Shown one piece after another: positions 9,427-18,302 of a stretch of DNA of 64,000 nt (position 1 is the first letter of the stretch; each line of letters begins with the position of its first letter). The notes under the pieces were generated by a model. That model was not told the origin of the DNA, made no database searches, and saw nothing but the letters and a program-made list of their open reading frames with translations. Where the stretch lies: NCBI RefSeq assembly GCF_003234655.2, contig NZ_CP126272.1:1-64000 (forward strand), written 5' to 3'. Made by a program: the position numbers and the translations under genes. The DNA is from Curtobacterium sp. MCLR17_007. GTDB taxonomy: Bacteria > Actinomycetota > Actinomycetes > Actinomycetales > Microbacteriaceae.

Positions 9427-10277
9427 TCATCGACGCGCACCACCACCTGTGGGACCCGGGCGACCGCCCGTACCCGTGGATGGAAGCGTCGGTCGCCGCC
9501 ATCGCCCGCCCGTTCCGCGACGCCGACCTCCGGGACGCGCTGGCCGGTGCCGTGACTGCAGGCACGACCGTCTCCGGCACCGTCGTCGTGCAGGCCGCCC
9601 ACGACATCGGCGAGACGCGGTGGCTCCTCGACCGCGAGCCCCCGGTGCTCGGCGTCGTCGGCTGGGTCGACCTGCAGCCCCCCGACGTGGCCGACGTCCT
9701 CGACGAGCTCCACGCGACCCCCGGTCGCGTCCCGCTCGTCGGCCTGCGCCACATGGCGCAAAACGAACCCGACCCCGCCTGGCTGGCGCGCCCCGACGTG
9801 GTGCGCGGCGTCGGACTGGCCACGCGCGCCGGACTGACTATGGACCTCCTCGTCCGGTCCCGCGAAGCTCGAGCAGCCCTCGCGCTCGTCGACGCGACCC
9901 CGGACGGCACCTTCGTCCTCGACCACGCCGCCAAGCCGCGCATCGACGTGTCCGGCCCCGGCGAACCCGGGTTCGCGGACTGGGCCGCCCTGCTCACCGC
10001 GTTCGCGGCGCGCCCGAACGTCGTCTGCAAGCTCTCCGGCCTGTTCACCGAGGCCGGCCCCGACTGGGCGCGACGACCCGTCCGCGCGCACGTCGACCGG
10101 ATCCTCGAGGTGTTCGGTCCCGCGCGGACGCTGTTCGGCAGCGACTGGCCGGTGTCCTCGTTGCGGATGCCCTACGGGGCGGTCGTCGAGCGGACGGTCG
10201 CGATGCTCGACGCGCTCTCGCCGACCGAGCGTGCCGACGTGCTCGGCGGGACGGCGCGGCGCGCCTACCGCCTGTGA
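9423..10277 (+). CDS. L-fuconolactone hydrolase (amidohydrolase family 2)
   Basis: This 284-residue TIM-barrel hydrolase opens fuconolactone to fuconate, the second step of the oxidative fucose pathway. The N terminus IIDAHHHLWDP carries the metal-binding HxH. LRHMAQNEPD near 112-121, LDHAAKP near 166-172 and FGSDWPVSS near 238-246 are typical of lactone-hydrolysing amidohydrolases. The GTG start at 9423 overlaps the fucosidase stop as GTGA. The frame stays open far upstream, but only inside the fucosidase gene. A rhamnonolactonase is the closest alternative. Confidence 0.85.
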   Translation: MIIDAHHHLWDPGDRPYPWMEASVAAIARPFRDADLRDALAGAVTAGTTVSGTVVVQAAHDIGETRWLLDREPPVLGVVGWVDLQPPDVADVLDELHATPGRVPLVGLRHMAQNEPDPAWLARPDVVRGVGLATRAGLTMDLLVRSREARAALALVDATPDGTFVLDHAAKPRIDVSGPGEPGFADWAALLTAFAARPNVVCKLSGLFTEAGPDWARRPVRAHVDRILEVFGPARTLFGSDWPVSSLRMPYGAVVERTVAMLDALSPTERADVLGGTARRAYRL

Positions 10278-10337
10278 CATCGGACCAATGCGGCACCCGA
10301 ATGGGTACAGGCCGAGGCTTGCCGGACCGCGAATTGC

Positions 10338-10352
10338 AAACGTAGGATGAAT
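10338..10352. promoter_or_regulatory. Operator-like palindrome, copy 3
   Basis: The sequence AAACGTAGGATGAAT keeps the AGGATGAAT half of the motif found twice at 6893-6970. It lies 26 bp upstream of the hydrolase start codon in the only sizeable gap (10278-10377) of the rightward operon. It suggests an internal promoter under the same regulator. Confidence 0.45.
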
Positions 10353-10377
10353 CAGTCCATGACGATGAGGAGGTCGC

Positions 10378-11241
10378 ATGAAGTTCGCACGCGTCGGTGA
10401 AGCCGGCAACGAGGTGCCCGTGGTGTTCGACGACCAGGGGGTCGCCCGTGACCTCCGCGGGGTGACCGACGAGATCGACGGGGCGTTCCTCGCCGCGAAC
10501 CCGGTCCGGGCCGTCGGCGACGTCGACCGCCTCCCCGTCCTCGAGGGGGCGTCGGACCTCCGGATCGGCCCCCCTGTCGCCCGCCCCGGCAAGGTCGTCT
10601 GCGTCGGCCTGAACTACCGCGACCACGCGGCCGAGACCGGCGCGCAGATCCCCACCGAGCCGATCGTCTTCATGAAGGACCCGATGACGGTCGTCGGCCC
10701 GCACGACGACGTGCTCGTCCCGCGCCGCAGCGAGAAGACCGACTGGGAGGTCGAGCTCGCGATCGTCATCGGTCGCACGGCCCGCTACTGCGAGTCCCGG
10801 GCCGACGCCGCCGCGTGCATCGCCGGGTACACGATCGCCAACGACGTGTCGGAGCGCGAGTTCCAGACCGAGCGCGGCGGCCAGTGGGACAAGGGCAAGT
10901 CCTGCGAGACCTTCAACCCGCTCGGTCCCTGGCTCGTGACGGCCGACGAGGTCGCCGACCCGTACGGCGAGCCGGGCGCGATCCGACCGCTCGGCATGCG
11001 GCTCACCGTCAACGGCGAGGTCCGGCAGGACGGTTCCACCGCGAACATGATCTTCGAGCCCGCCGACATCGTGCACTACCTGTCGCAGTTCATGGTGCTC
11101 TACCCCGGCGACGTCATCGACACCGGCACCCCCGCGGGCGTCGCGCTCGGCGGCGGTGCGCCGTACCTCCGCGCCGGCGACCGCGTCGAGCTGTCCGTCG
11201 ACGGTCTCGGCACGCAGGCCCAGACGATGGTGGACGCCTGA
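10378..11241 (+). CDS. Fumarylacetoacetate-hydrolase family protein (2,4-diketo-3-deoxy-L-fuconate hydrolase)
   Basis: The protein has 287 residues. In this context it should cleave 2,4-diketo-3-deoxy-fuconate to pyruvate and L-lactate, the last step of the pathway. FAH-domain signatures are VCVGLNYRDHAAETG near 77-91, FMKDPMTVVGPHDDV near 100-114, the metal-binding E-x-E in DWEVELAIVIGR near 122-133, and the C-terminal DVIDTGTPAGVALG. A GAGGAGG ribosome site precedes ATG 10378. The stop overlaps the SDR start by one base (TGATG). The exact substrate is inferred from neighbours. Confidence 0.87.
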   Translation: MKFARVGEAGNEVPVVFDDQGVARDLRGVTDEIDGAFLAANPVRAVGDVDRLPVLEGASDLRIGPPVARPGKVVCVGLNYRDHAAETGAQIPTEPIVFMKDPMTVVGPHDDVLVPRRSEKTDWEVELAIVIGRTARYCESRADAAACIAGYTIANDVSEREFQTERGGQWDKGKSCETFNPLGPWLVTADEVADPYGEPGAIRPLGMRLTVNGEVRQDGSTANMIFEPADIVHYLSQFMVLYPGDVIDTGTPAGVALGGGAPYLRAGDRVELSVDGLGTQAQTMVDA

Positions 11242-11999
11242 TGACCGCCTCGCACGCCGGCCTGCGCGCCGTCGTCTCCGGCGGTGCCTCCGGCATCGGC
11301 GCGGCCATCGCGACGACCCTGCTCGAGCGGGGCGCCACCGTCGCGGTGCTCGACCTCCGGCCGGAGGGCGCACCGGCGGGCGTCACCGCCCTGCCCTGCG
11401 ACGTCGCATCCGACGCCTCCGTCCGCGCAGCCGTCGAACACGCGGCGGCCGCGCTCGGCGGCATCGACGTCCTCGTCAACAACGCGGGCATCGGCGCGCA
11501 GGGCACCGTCGAGGACAACGACGACACCGAGTGGCACCGGGTGCTCGACGTGAACGTGCTCGGTGCGGTGCGCCTCACGCGTGCCGCGCTGCCGCACCTG
11601 CGCCGCTCCGCGCACGCCGCGGTCATCAACACCTGCTCGATCGCCGCCACCGCCGGACTCCCCCAGCGCGCGCTCTACAGCGCTTCGAAGGGGGCGGTCG
11701 CCGCGCTGACGCGCGCCATGGCCGCCGACCACCTCCGCGAGGGCATCCGTGTCAACGCCGTCAACCCGGGCACCGCCGACACCCCCTGGGTGGGTCGGCT
11801 CCTCGCGTCGGCTGCGGACCCCGAGGCGGAACGTGCCGCACTGGAGGCCCGGCAACCGCACGGCAGGCTGGTCTCCGCCGACGAGGTGGCAGAGGCCGTC
11901 GCCTACCTCTCCAGCCCGGCAGCCGGCTCCACCACCGGCGTCGACCTGGCGGTCGACGGCGGCATGCAGGCACTCCGCCTCCGACCGACGGAGAACTGA
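11241..11999 (+). CDS. Short-chain dehydrogenase/reductase (2-keto-3-deoxy-L-fuconate or L-fucose dehydrogenase)
   Basis: This 252-residue NAD(P)-dependent SDR has the nucleotide-binding motif [12 protein letters not shown] near 13-24, the structural motif NNAG near 82-85, a Ser in TCSIAA, and the catalytic YSASK near 149-153. The start at ATG 11241 overlaps the preceding stop, and the longer open frame upstream only shadows the hydrolase gene. Two oxidation steps are needed in this pathway (fucose to lactone, and 2-keto-3-deoxyfuconate to the diketo acid) but only one SDR is present. It either does one of them or is bifunctional. Confidence 0.88.
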   Translation: MTASHAGLRAVVSGGASGIGAAIATTLLERGATVAVLDLRPEGAPAGVTALPCDVASDASVRAAVEHAAAALGGIDVLVNNAGIGAQGTVEDNDDTEWHRVLDVNVLGAVRLTRAALPHLRRSAHAAVINTCSIAATAGLPQRALYSASKGAVAALTRAMAADHLREGIRVNAVNPGTADTPWVGRLLASAADPEAERAALEARQPHGRLVSADEVAEAVAYLSSPAAGSTTGVDLAVDGGMQALRLRPTEN

Positions 12000-12000
12000 C

Positions 12001-13254
12001 GTGGTCCAGCGACGAGTCCCGAAGGTGCGCGACCTCGCGCCCCTGATGCAGTTCAAGAAGCCCGTGCTCGACGGGCGCCGACGTCGCCTCGACACCGCCC
12101 TGACGATCGAGGACCTCCGCGCGATCGCGAAGCGGCGCACCCCGAAAGCCGCGTTCGACTACACGGACGGGTCGGCAGAAGCCGAGATCTCGCTGCGCCG
12201 TGCGCGACAGGCGTTCCGTGACGTCGAGTTCCACCCGTCGGTCCTACGGGACGTCAGCGTCGTCGACACCAGCCGCGACGTCCTCGGTGGCCCGTCCGCG
12301 CTGCCGTTCGCAATCGCCCCGACCGGGTTCACCAGGATGATGCAGACCGAGGGTGAGCACGCCGGGGCCGCCGCCGCGCACGCGGCGGGCATCCCATTCT
12401 CGCTCTCGACCATGGGCACCGCCTCGATCGAGGACGTCGCAGCGGTGAGCCCGACCGGACGGAACTGGTTCCAGCTCTACATGTGGAAGGACCGCGAGCG
12501 CTCCATGGCGCTCGTCTCCCGCGCCGCCGCAGCCGGGTTCGACACGCTCCTCGTGACGGTGGACGTCCCGGTGGCCGGTGCCCGGCTGCGCGACAAGCGC
12601 AACGGCATGACCATCCCGCCGTCGCTCACCCCGCGCACCGTCATCGACGCGATCCCGCGGCCGTGGTGGTGGTTCGACTTTCTGACGACGGAACCCCTGG
12701 CGTTCGCGTCGCTTGACCGTTGGTCCGGCACCGTTGCCGAGCTGCTCGACACAATGTTCGACCCGACCGTCACGTTCGAGGACTTCGCCTGGATCCGCGA
12801 CCAGTGGCCCGGGAAGATCGTCGCGAAGGGCGTGCAGAACGTCGACGACGCACGACGGCTGACCGAACTCGGCGTCGACGGCATCGTGCTCTCGAACCAC
12901 GGCGGACGGCAGCTCGACCGCGCACCTATCCCGTTCCACCTGCTCCCCGAGGTCGTCCGCGAGGTCGGCTCAGACACCGAGGTCCTGCTCGACACCGGGA
13001 TCATGAGCGGCGCCGACGTCGTCGCGGCCGTCGCCCTCGGGGCACGCTCGACCCTCGTCGGACGCGCCTACCTGTACGGCCTGATGGCCGGCGGACGGCA
13101 GGGGGTCGACCGCGCGATCACGATCCTCGGCGACGAGGTCCGCCGGACCATGCGGCTGCTCGGCGTCACCTCCCTCGACGAACTCACGCCGGACCACGTC
13201 ACGCAGCTGGAACGACTCCGCCCCGTGCGACGGCCGTCCGGTGGCAGGATCTGA
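12001..13254 (+). CDS. lldD: FMN-dependent L-lactate dehydrogenase
   Basis: This 417-residue alpha-hydroxy-acid oxidase/dehydrogenase converts L-lactate to pyruvate. Family features are [11 protein letters not shown] near 52-62, PIAPTG-like flavin binding near residue 105, [11 protein letters not shown] near 156-166, [10 protein letters not shown] near 184-193, and [10 protein letters not shown] near 298-307 with the active-site His. The GTG start at 12001, one base after the SDR stop, is preferred over upstream starts inside the SDR gene. It recycles the lactate produced by the hydrolase and so closes the fucose pathway. Confidence 0.92.
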   Translation: MVQRRVPKVRDLAPLMQFKKPVLDGRRRRLDTALTIEDLRAIAKRRTPKAAFDYTDGSAEAEISLRRARQAFRDVEFHPSVLRDVSVVDTSRDVLGGPSALPFAIAPTGFTRMMQTEGEHAGAAAAHAAGIPFSLSTMGTASIEDVAAVSPTGRNWFQLYMWKDRERSMALVSRAAAAGFDTLLVTVDVPVAGARLRDKRNGMTIPPSLTPRTVIDAIPRPWWWFDFLTTEPLAFASLDRWSGTVAELLDTMFDPTVTFEDFAWIRDQWPGKIVAKGVQNVDDARRLTELGVDGIVLSNHGGRQLDRAPIPFHLLPEVVREVGSDTEVLLDTGIMSGADVVAAVALGARSTLVGRAYLYGLMAGGRQGVDRAITILGDEVRRTMRLLGVTSLDELTPDHVTQLERLRPVRRPSGGRI

Positions 13255-13257
13255 CGC

Positions 13258-13974
13258 ATGGCGTCCCTCACCGACGATGCGATCGCCCGCATCCAGCAGA
13301 TGATCGTCACCGGCGAACTCCGTCCGGGGCAGCGGCTGCCCCCGGAGAAGGAACTCAGCGAGTCCCTCGGGCTGTCGCGGAACAGCCTGCGCGAGGCGGT
13401 CAAGGCGCTCGAGCTGATCCGGGTGCTCGATGTCCGGCGCGGCGACGGCACCTACGTGACGAGCCTCGAACCGTCGGTGCTCCTGGAAGCGGTGTCGTTC
13501 GTCGTCGACATGCACCACGACCAGTCGCTCATCGACCTGCTCGAGGTGCGCCGCATCCTCGAGCCCGCCGCCGCCGTCCTTGCGTCCGCGCGGGCGAAGC
13601 CGGAGGACATCGCTCAGCTGCGCACCCTGATGACCGACGTGGACGAGTCCACCGGGATCGAGGAGCTCGTCGCGCACGACCTGCACTTCCACTCGACCAT
13701 CGCCAGGATCGGAGGGAACGAGTACCTCTCGGGGCTCCTCGACGCGCTGTCGAGCAAGACCGTGCGCGTGCGGGTCTGGCGCGGGCTCTCCCAGAACGGG
13801 TCTACCCGCCGGACGCTCGACGAGCACGCCGCCATCGTCGACGCGATCGGGCGCCGGGACCCGCAGCTAGTGCAGTCCCTCGTCACGGCGCACGTCGAGG
13901 GCGTCGAGCGGTGGGTCCGGCAGTCCCTCGCCGAGGACCCGACGCTCGGCGGTCGGTTCACCGAGGCGTCCTGA
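13258..13974 (+). CDS. GntR-family regulator, FCD (FadR) subfamily
   Basis: This 238-residue repressor-type regulator has a winged helix at about 1-75 (PPEKELSESLGLSRNSLREA, then VRRGDGTYV) and an all-helical FCD ligand domain. The FCD metal-ligand pattern is visible as the Asp in LVAHDLHFHSTIARIGGN and later histidines (DEHAAIVDAI, VTAHVEGVE). It starts three bases after the lactate dehydrogenase stop and is the last gene of the fucose operon. It probably senses a fucose-derived acid and acts at the three palindromes at 6893, 6956 and 10338. Confidence 0.92.
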   Translation: MASLTDDAIARIQQMIVTGELRPGQRLPPEKELSESLGLSRNSLREAVKALELIRVLDVRRGDGTYVTSLEPSVLLEAVSFVVDMHHDQSLIDLLEVRRILEPAAAVLASARAKPEDIAQLRTLMTDVDESTGIEELVAHDLHFHSTIARIGGNEYLSGLLDALSSKTVRVRVWRGLSQNGSTRRTLDEHAAIVDAIGRRDPQLVQSLVTAHVEGVERWVRQSLAEDPTLGGRFTEAS

Positions 13975-13989
13975 CGGGCGGTCCGGCGC

Positions 13990-14928
13990 TCACACCGGTT
14001 CAATGACGTCGGACAGGAACCCCCAGTCGCCCCCGGCCCCGCGCTCGGTGACGAAGGCAGCCAGTTCGTGGGCGCGGGGGGCGCTCGCGGCACCGCCGAG
14101 CCCGCGCACCGCGAAGGCCGCGCTCGCGGCGGCGAACCGCAGGCGGGTCCGGAGGTCCCAGCCGTGGCGGTCGGCGGCCATGAAGCTCGCGACGAAGACG
14201 TCGCCGGCTCCGGTCGGGTCGGCGACGGCGACGGGGACGGTCGGCACCTCGACGACCTCGCCGTTCGCGGAGTCGACCGCCACGACACCGTCCCCGCCGC
14301 GGGTTACGACCGCCAACGGGACCCGCTCGGCCAAGGCCTTCGCGGCCGCGAGCGGTGAATCAGTCCGCGTGTAGCGCACAGCCTCGACGTCGTTCGGAAC
14401 GAACACGTCGATCTGCCCGAGTCGGTCGAGGACGTCGGGAGACCACAGACCGGTCGAGTCCCATCCGACGCCTCCGACGACGGTGGTGCCCGCTGCGCGC
14501 AGTCGCGCCACCCACTCGGGCAGCTCGGCGCTGATGTGCACGTGGGTCGCGCCCACCGAGTCGACTGCGGGCGGCAGCTCCAGGGGGACGTGCGGTTCCT
14601 CGTACGTGACGAAGCTGCGGTCGTGCGGCCCGGTGATCGCCGCGGTAACCGCCGTCTGGAAGTCCGGTTCGATCCGCAGGAGCGTGGTGTCGAGACCGGA
14701 CTCGGCGTCCAGGAAGGCGCGGACGTGCTGCCCGAGCAGGTCGTCCCCGAGACGCGCGAGGATCGCGGTCCGGGCACCGGCCCGCGCCGCCGCCACCGCA
14801 CGGTTCGCCACGCCGCCCGGCGTGATGGTGAACGCATCGGCGTACACCTCCGTGCCCGGGGCGGGAGCGTCGACGCCGGCGAAGACGAGATCGCAATAGA
14901 CGTCGCCGGCGAACAGCAGGTCAATCAT
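13990..14928 (-). CDS. PfkB-family carbohydrate kinase
   Basis: This 312-residue ribokinase-like kinase has the N-terminal substrate region GDVYCDLVFAGVDAPAPGTE, GGVANRAVAAARAG near 37-50, and the C-terminal PfkB signature DPTGAGDVFVASFMA with the catalytic Asp near residue 250. ATG 14928 (MIDLLFAGDVY) is chosen because GAGAGGA lies just upstream, although the frame is open to 14970. It is divergent from a DeoR regulator gene and next to GH4 and NagB genes, so its substrate is probably a hexose or amino sugar. The specific sugar cannot be read from sequence. Confidence 0.88.
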   Translation of the reverse strand: MIDLLFAGDVYCDLVFAGVDAPAPGTEVYADAFTITPGGVANRAVAAARAGARTAILARLGDDLLGQHVRAFLDAESGLDTTLLRIEPDFQTAVTAAITGPHDRSFVTYEEPHVPLELPPAVDSVGATHVHISAELPEWVARLRAAGTTVVGGVGWDSTGLWSPDVLDRLGQIDVFVPNDVEAVRYTRTDSPLAAAKALAERVPLAVVTRGGDGVVAVDSANGEVVEVPTVPVAVADPTGAGDVFVASFMAADRHGWDLRTRLRFAAASAAFAVRGLGGAASAPRAHELAAFVTERGAGGDWGFLSDVIEPV

Positions 14929-14993
14929 GAGGTCCTCTCCTCGCAGCCCGGCATGGGCGCTCCAGTGCATCGTGACAGATCCTGCGCGAGTTG

Positions 14994-15007
14994 TGGCAAC
15001 TTTGCCA
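14994..15007. promoter_or_regulatory. Inverted repeat in the kinase/DeoR divergent promoter
   Basis: TGGCAACTTTGCCA has two 6-bp perfect arms (TGGCAA/TTGCCA) around CT. It sits in the 116-bp gap between the divergent kinase and DeoR genes, 38 bp upstream of the DeoR start. It is a plausible operator for the DeoR protein or for a LacI-type regulator. No second copy was noticed. Confidence 0.4.
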
Positions 15008-15044
15008 GAGTTTGACCACTTCTGCTCGACTTGCGCGTATTGTC

Positions 15045-15827
15045 ATGCTCGTGATCCTTCGAGAGCGCCAAGATCGCATCCTCCGTTCGCTCCGCGCCGA
15101 GGGTGCAGCGTCCGTCCGCGAGCTCGCCGACGCGCTCTCGGTCAGCGAGTCGACGATCCGCCGCGACCTCGAACTCCTGGACCGGAACGGCGAGCTCACC
15201 CGCACGTACGGGGGTGCCGTCCTCCGGCCGGGTGCGACGGTGCAGGAGGACGGGTCCGACCCTGTCGAGGCACCGTTCGACGACAGCGGCGACCTCGCGA
15301 CGAAGCGACGCATGGCGGACGCCGCAGCGGCGATCGTGCAGGACGGCCAGGTCGTCCTCCTCGACATCGGCACCACGACACCACTGGTCGCCGAGCGCCT
15401 GCGGGGGCGGGGCGTCACGGTGATCACCACCAACCTCGCCGTCTTCGACGTGCTCCGAGACGACGAGACCGTCCGCCTGGTGCTCCTCGGCGGCGTCGTC
15501 CGCCGCAACTACCGGACGCTCGTCGGATCCCTCGCGGAGCACGCTCTCGGCCAGGTCAGCGCCGACGTCGTGTTCCTGTCCTGCACCGGGGTCCGCGCCA
15601 ACGGCCACGTCGTCGACAACATGGCGGTCGAAGCGCCCATCAAGCAGGCGATGATCGCCGCGGCGGACCGCATCGTCCTGCTCGCGTCCGCCGCCAAGTT
15701 CCCCGGGACCGGAGCGCTCCGGCTCTGCTCCCTCACCGACGTCGACGCGCTGGTCACGACGACCGGCGCCCCTGACGACCCACTCGCACTGTGCCGGAAC
15801 GCCGGCGGAGAGGTCACCATCGTATGA
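15045..15827 (+). CDS. DeoR-family transcriptional regulator
   Basis: This 260-residue regulator opens with the typical DeoR sequence LRERQDRILRSLRAEG. The helix-turn-helix is SVRELADALSVSESTIRRDLELLD near 21-44, and the sugar-phosphate sensor domain contains LDIGTTTPLVAERL. ATG 15045 gives the usual short N-terminal arm; an upstream in-frame ATG at 14991 would add 18 unlikely residues. Its TGA overlaps the GH4 start (ATGA). It probably responds to a phosphorylated sugar and controls the kinase and the GH4-NagB operon. Confidence 0.9.
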   Translation: MLVILRERQDRILRSLRAEGAASVRELADALSVSESTIRRDLELLDRNGELTRTYGGAVLRPGATVQEDGSDPVEAPFDDSGDLATKRRMADAAAAIVQDGQVVLLDIGTTTPLVAERLRGRGVTVITTNLAVFDVLRDDETVRLVLLGGVVRRNYRTLVGSLAEHALGQVSADVVFLSCTGVRANGHVVDNMAVEAPIKQAMIAAADRIVLLASAAKFPGTGALRLCSLTDVDALVTTTGAPDDPLALCRNAGGEVTIV

Positions 15828-17182
15828 AGCTCTGCATCCTCGGAGGCGGCGGGTTCCGCACGCCCTACGTGTACCAGGCCCTGTTGCGCGACACCGGCTC
15901 CCCGCGGGTTGAGGAGGTCGCGCTCTATGACGTCGACGAGATGCGGCTGCACGCGATGGTCGCGATCCTCACCGAGCTGGCGACGGACTTCCCGGACGCG
16001 CCGAAGCTCGTACCGACGACCGACCTGCACGGCGCCGTCGAGGGGAGCGACTTCGTGTTCGCGGCCCTGCGCGTCGGCGGGCTCGAGGCACGGCGCTGCG
16101 ACGAGCACGTCGCGCTCGACCTGGACGTCCTCGGGCAGGAGACCACGGGCCCGGGTGGTCTGGCGTACGCGATCCGCACCGTTCCGGTGATGGTGGAGGC
16201 GGCGAAGGTCATCCGGGACCTCGCTCCGAACGCGTGGGTGATGAACTTCACCAACCCAGCCGGCATCATCACCGAGGCGATGCAGGGCGTGCTCGGCGAC
16301 CGGGTGCTCGGCATCTGCGACACCCCGTCCGGCCTCGGGCGCCGCGTCGCGGGGTCCCTCGGGCTCGACCACACCCGGGTGCAGATGGACTACGTGGGCC
16401 TGAACCACCTCGGCTGGATGCGTCGGGTGATGTACGACGGGCGCGACGTCCTCCCCGACCTGCTCGCCGACGACGACCTGCTCGGTGCGATGGAGGAGGG
16501 ACACGTCTTCGGCAGCGACTGGATCCGCTCCCTCGGCGCCATCCCGAACGAGTACCTCTTCTACTACTACTCGAACCGCGACGCCGTCCGGTCGATCATC
16601 GAGTCCGGCAAGACCCGCGGCGACTACCTGGCCGAGTCGCAGCATGCGTTCTATGAGCGCGCCAGCACCCACGGAGCGGGGGTCGCGTCGTTCTGGCAGC
16701 AGACCGTCGAACGTCGCAGTGCGTCGTACATGGCCGAAGCGAAGGGCGGCACGCAGGACGAACCCGTCGACCCGAAGGAACGCGAGCTCGACCCGTCACA
16801 CCAGGGGTACGCGGGCGTCGCCCTGGGTGTGATGGCCGCGATCAGCAGGAACGACCGCCAGACGATGATCCTGAACGTCCGGAACAACGGCACCATCGCG
16901 GCCCTGCCCCGTGACGCCGTCGTCGAGGTGCCGACGATGGTCGACGCGAACGGCGTGCACCCGCTGACGACCGAGCAGCCGGACCTGCACCAGATCGGGC
17001 TAATGGCGCAGGTGAAGGCGGTCGAACGGCACACCATCGCCGCCGCCCTGACCGGGTCGAAGGACGAGGCGCTGCAGGCGTTCGCGCTGCACCCGCTGGT
17101 CGACAGCGTGTCCGTCGCGCGGGACCTCGTGCGCGGCTACGTCGACCGGATCCCCGAGGTCGCCGCGGTGCTGACGAAGTGA
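15824..17182 (+). CDS. Glycoside hydrolase family 4 (6-phospho-glycosidase)
   Basis: This 452-residue NAD+/Mn2+-dependent hydrolase cleaves phosphorylated glycosides by oxidation and elimination. The Rossmann motif is CILGGGGFRTPYVYQALL at 3-20 with VALYDVDEMRLHAM following. NFTNPAGIITEA near 141-152 and the metal-site region GICDTPSGLGRR near 164-175 are GH4 hallmarks. ATG 15824 overlaps the DeoR stop. The adjacent NagB gene suggests a glucosamine-6-phosphate-containing substrate such as a phosphorylated chitobiose; a 6-phospho-beta-glucosidase is the default alternative. Confidence 0.9.
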   Translation: MKLCILGGGGFRTPYVYQALLRDTGSPRVEEVALYDVDEMRLHAMVAILTELATDFPDAPKLVPTTDLHGAVEGSDFVFAALRVGGLEARRCDEHVALDLDVLGQETTGPGGLAYAIRTVPVMVEAAKVIRDLAPNAWVMNFTNPAGIITEAMQGVLGDRVLGICDTPSGLGRRVAGSLGLDHTRVQMDYVGLNHLGWMRRVMYDGRDVLPDLLADDDLLGAMEEGHVFGSDWIRSLGAIPNEYLFYYYSNRDAVRSIIESGKTRGDYLAESQHAFYERASTHGAGVASFWQQTVERRSASYMAEAKGGTQDEPVDPKERELDPSHQGYAGVALGVMAAISRNDRQTMILNVRNNGTIAALPRDAVVEVPTMVDANGVHPLTTEQPDLHQIGLMAQVKAVERHTIAAALTGSKDEALQAFALHPLVDSVSVARDLVRGYVDRIPEVAAVLTK

Positions 17183-17925
17183 GCGCCACCGTCCATGTGG
17201 CCGAGACGGCGGAGGCCGCGGGCGCGGTCGCCGCGGAATTCGTCGCGAACCGGCTCGCCGCCCCCGGCAGCGGTCGAGTGCTCGGCGTCGCCACCGGATC
17301 GAGTCCGCAGCCCCTCTACCGGGCGCTCAGCGCTGCCGGGATCGACCTCGCCGGGGTCACTGCGTTTGCCTTGGACGAGTACGTCGGGCTGCCCCCGGAA
17401 CACCCGGAGAGCTACGAATCCGTCGTCCGGCGGGACGTCACCGAACCACTCGGCCTGGATCCGGCGCGTGTGCACGTGCCGGATGGTGTCCGTTCCGATC
17501 CCGACGCAGGAGCCGTCGAGTACGACCGGGCGATCCGGGCGGCTGGCGGCATCGACGTCCAGGTGCTCGGCATCGGTGCGAACGGGCACATCGGGTTCAA
17601 CGAGCCCGGCTCCGAGTCCGGCAGTCGGACGCGGGTCGTCGCCCTGGCCGAGTCCACGCGTCGTGCCAACGCACGGTTCTTCGCCTCCGTCGCGGACGTG
17701 CCGACCAACGCGGTCACACAGGGCATCGGGACGGTACTGGAGGCGCGATCGATCGTGCTCGTCGCCACCGGTGCGGACAAGGCCGAGGCAGTCCGAGCGG
17801 CTCTCGAGGGACCCGTCACGCGAACGTGTCCGGCGTCCTTCCTCCAACGGGCCGCTGATGTCCTGTTCTGCCTCGACCGCGAGGCCGCCGGTCGACTGTC
17901 CAGGTTCGGTGCGGCCTCGATATGA
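17179..17925 (+). CDS. nagB: Glucosamine-6-phosphate deaminase
   Basis: The 248-residue protein resembles NagB, which converts glucosamine-6-phosphate to fructose-6-phosphate and ammonia. Signatures are VLGVATGSSPQPLYRAL near 34-50, FALDEYVGL near 63-71 with the catalytic Asp, and VLGIGANGHIGFNEPGS near 129-145 with the catalytic His. The GTG start at 17179 overlaps the GH4 stop as GTGA, so both act on the same substrate stream. It is slightly shorter than E. coli NagB, as in many actinobacterial versions. Confidence 0.9.
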   Translation: MSATVHVAETAEAAGAVAAEFVANRLAAPGSGRVLGVATGSSPQPLYRALSAAGIDLAGVTAFALDEYVGLPPEHPESYESVVRRDVTEPLGLDPARVHVPDGVRSDPDAGAVEYDRAIRAAGGIDVQVLGIGANGHIGFNEPGSESGSRTRVVALAESTRRANARFFASVADVPTNAVTQGIGTVLEARSIVLVATGADKAEAVRAALEGPVTRTCPASFLQRAADVLFCLDREAAGRLSRFGAASI

Positions 17926-18039
17926 GCGGGTCCGGCTAGCCGACCCCGCCCGCGCTGCCAGGACCGGCGATCACACGACGGCAGCCGACGAACGCGCTTC
18001 ATGCCTTTTTTACTCCCTGAACCAGGCTGAGCAGCGTCG

Positions 18040-18059
18040 CGATAGCCAATTGGCTATCG
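18040..18059. repeat. Perfect 20-bp palindrome
   Basis: CGATAGCCAATTGGCTATCG is perfectly self-complementary over 20 bp with no loop. It lies in the 164-bp gap between the nagB end and a leftward small membrane-protein gene. The lack of a loop and of a T-tract makes a terminator unlikely and a protein-binding or recombination site more likely. Nothing else was recognised in the gap. Confidence 0.6.
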
Positions 18060-18089
18060 AGACCGGCCCGATCGACCGCCCGAGGGGCT

Positions 18090-18302
18090 CTAGAGCTGTC
18101 CGCGGTCCGGGTTGCGATTGCCCTCATCGTCGTACGGCTTCTGCCAACCCTGCTCACCGAACCCACGGTTCACTCTGCCGCGCAACCGCCGTGGCACCCA
18201 GTTCACGGTGGGTCCAGGCCCACCACGTCGCAGTCGATAAATCGTGATGATGAGCACGATCACGACGAAGACGGCGACCAACCCGATGAAGAGGCCGCTC
18301 AT
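18090..18302 (-). CDS. Small single-pass membrane protein
   Basis: The protein has 70 residues, with one hydrophobic helix (LFIGLVAVFVVIVLIITIY at 4-22) followed by a basic, Arg-rich cytoplasmic tail. Its ATG overlaps the stop of the preceding small membrane protein gene by four bases, which argues that both are real and co-expressed. The function is unknown. Confidence 0.55.
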   Translation of the reverse strand: MSGLFIGLVAVFVVIVLIITIYRLRRGGPGPTVNWVPRRLRGRVNRGFGEQGWQKPYDDEGNRNPDRGQL

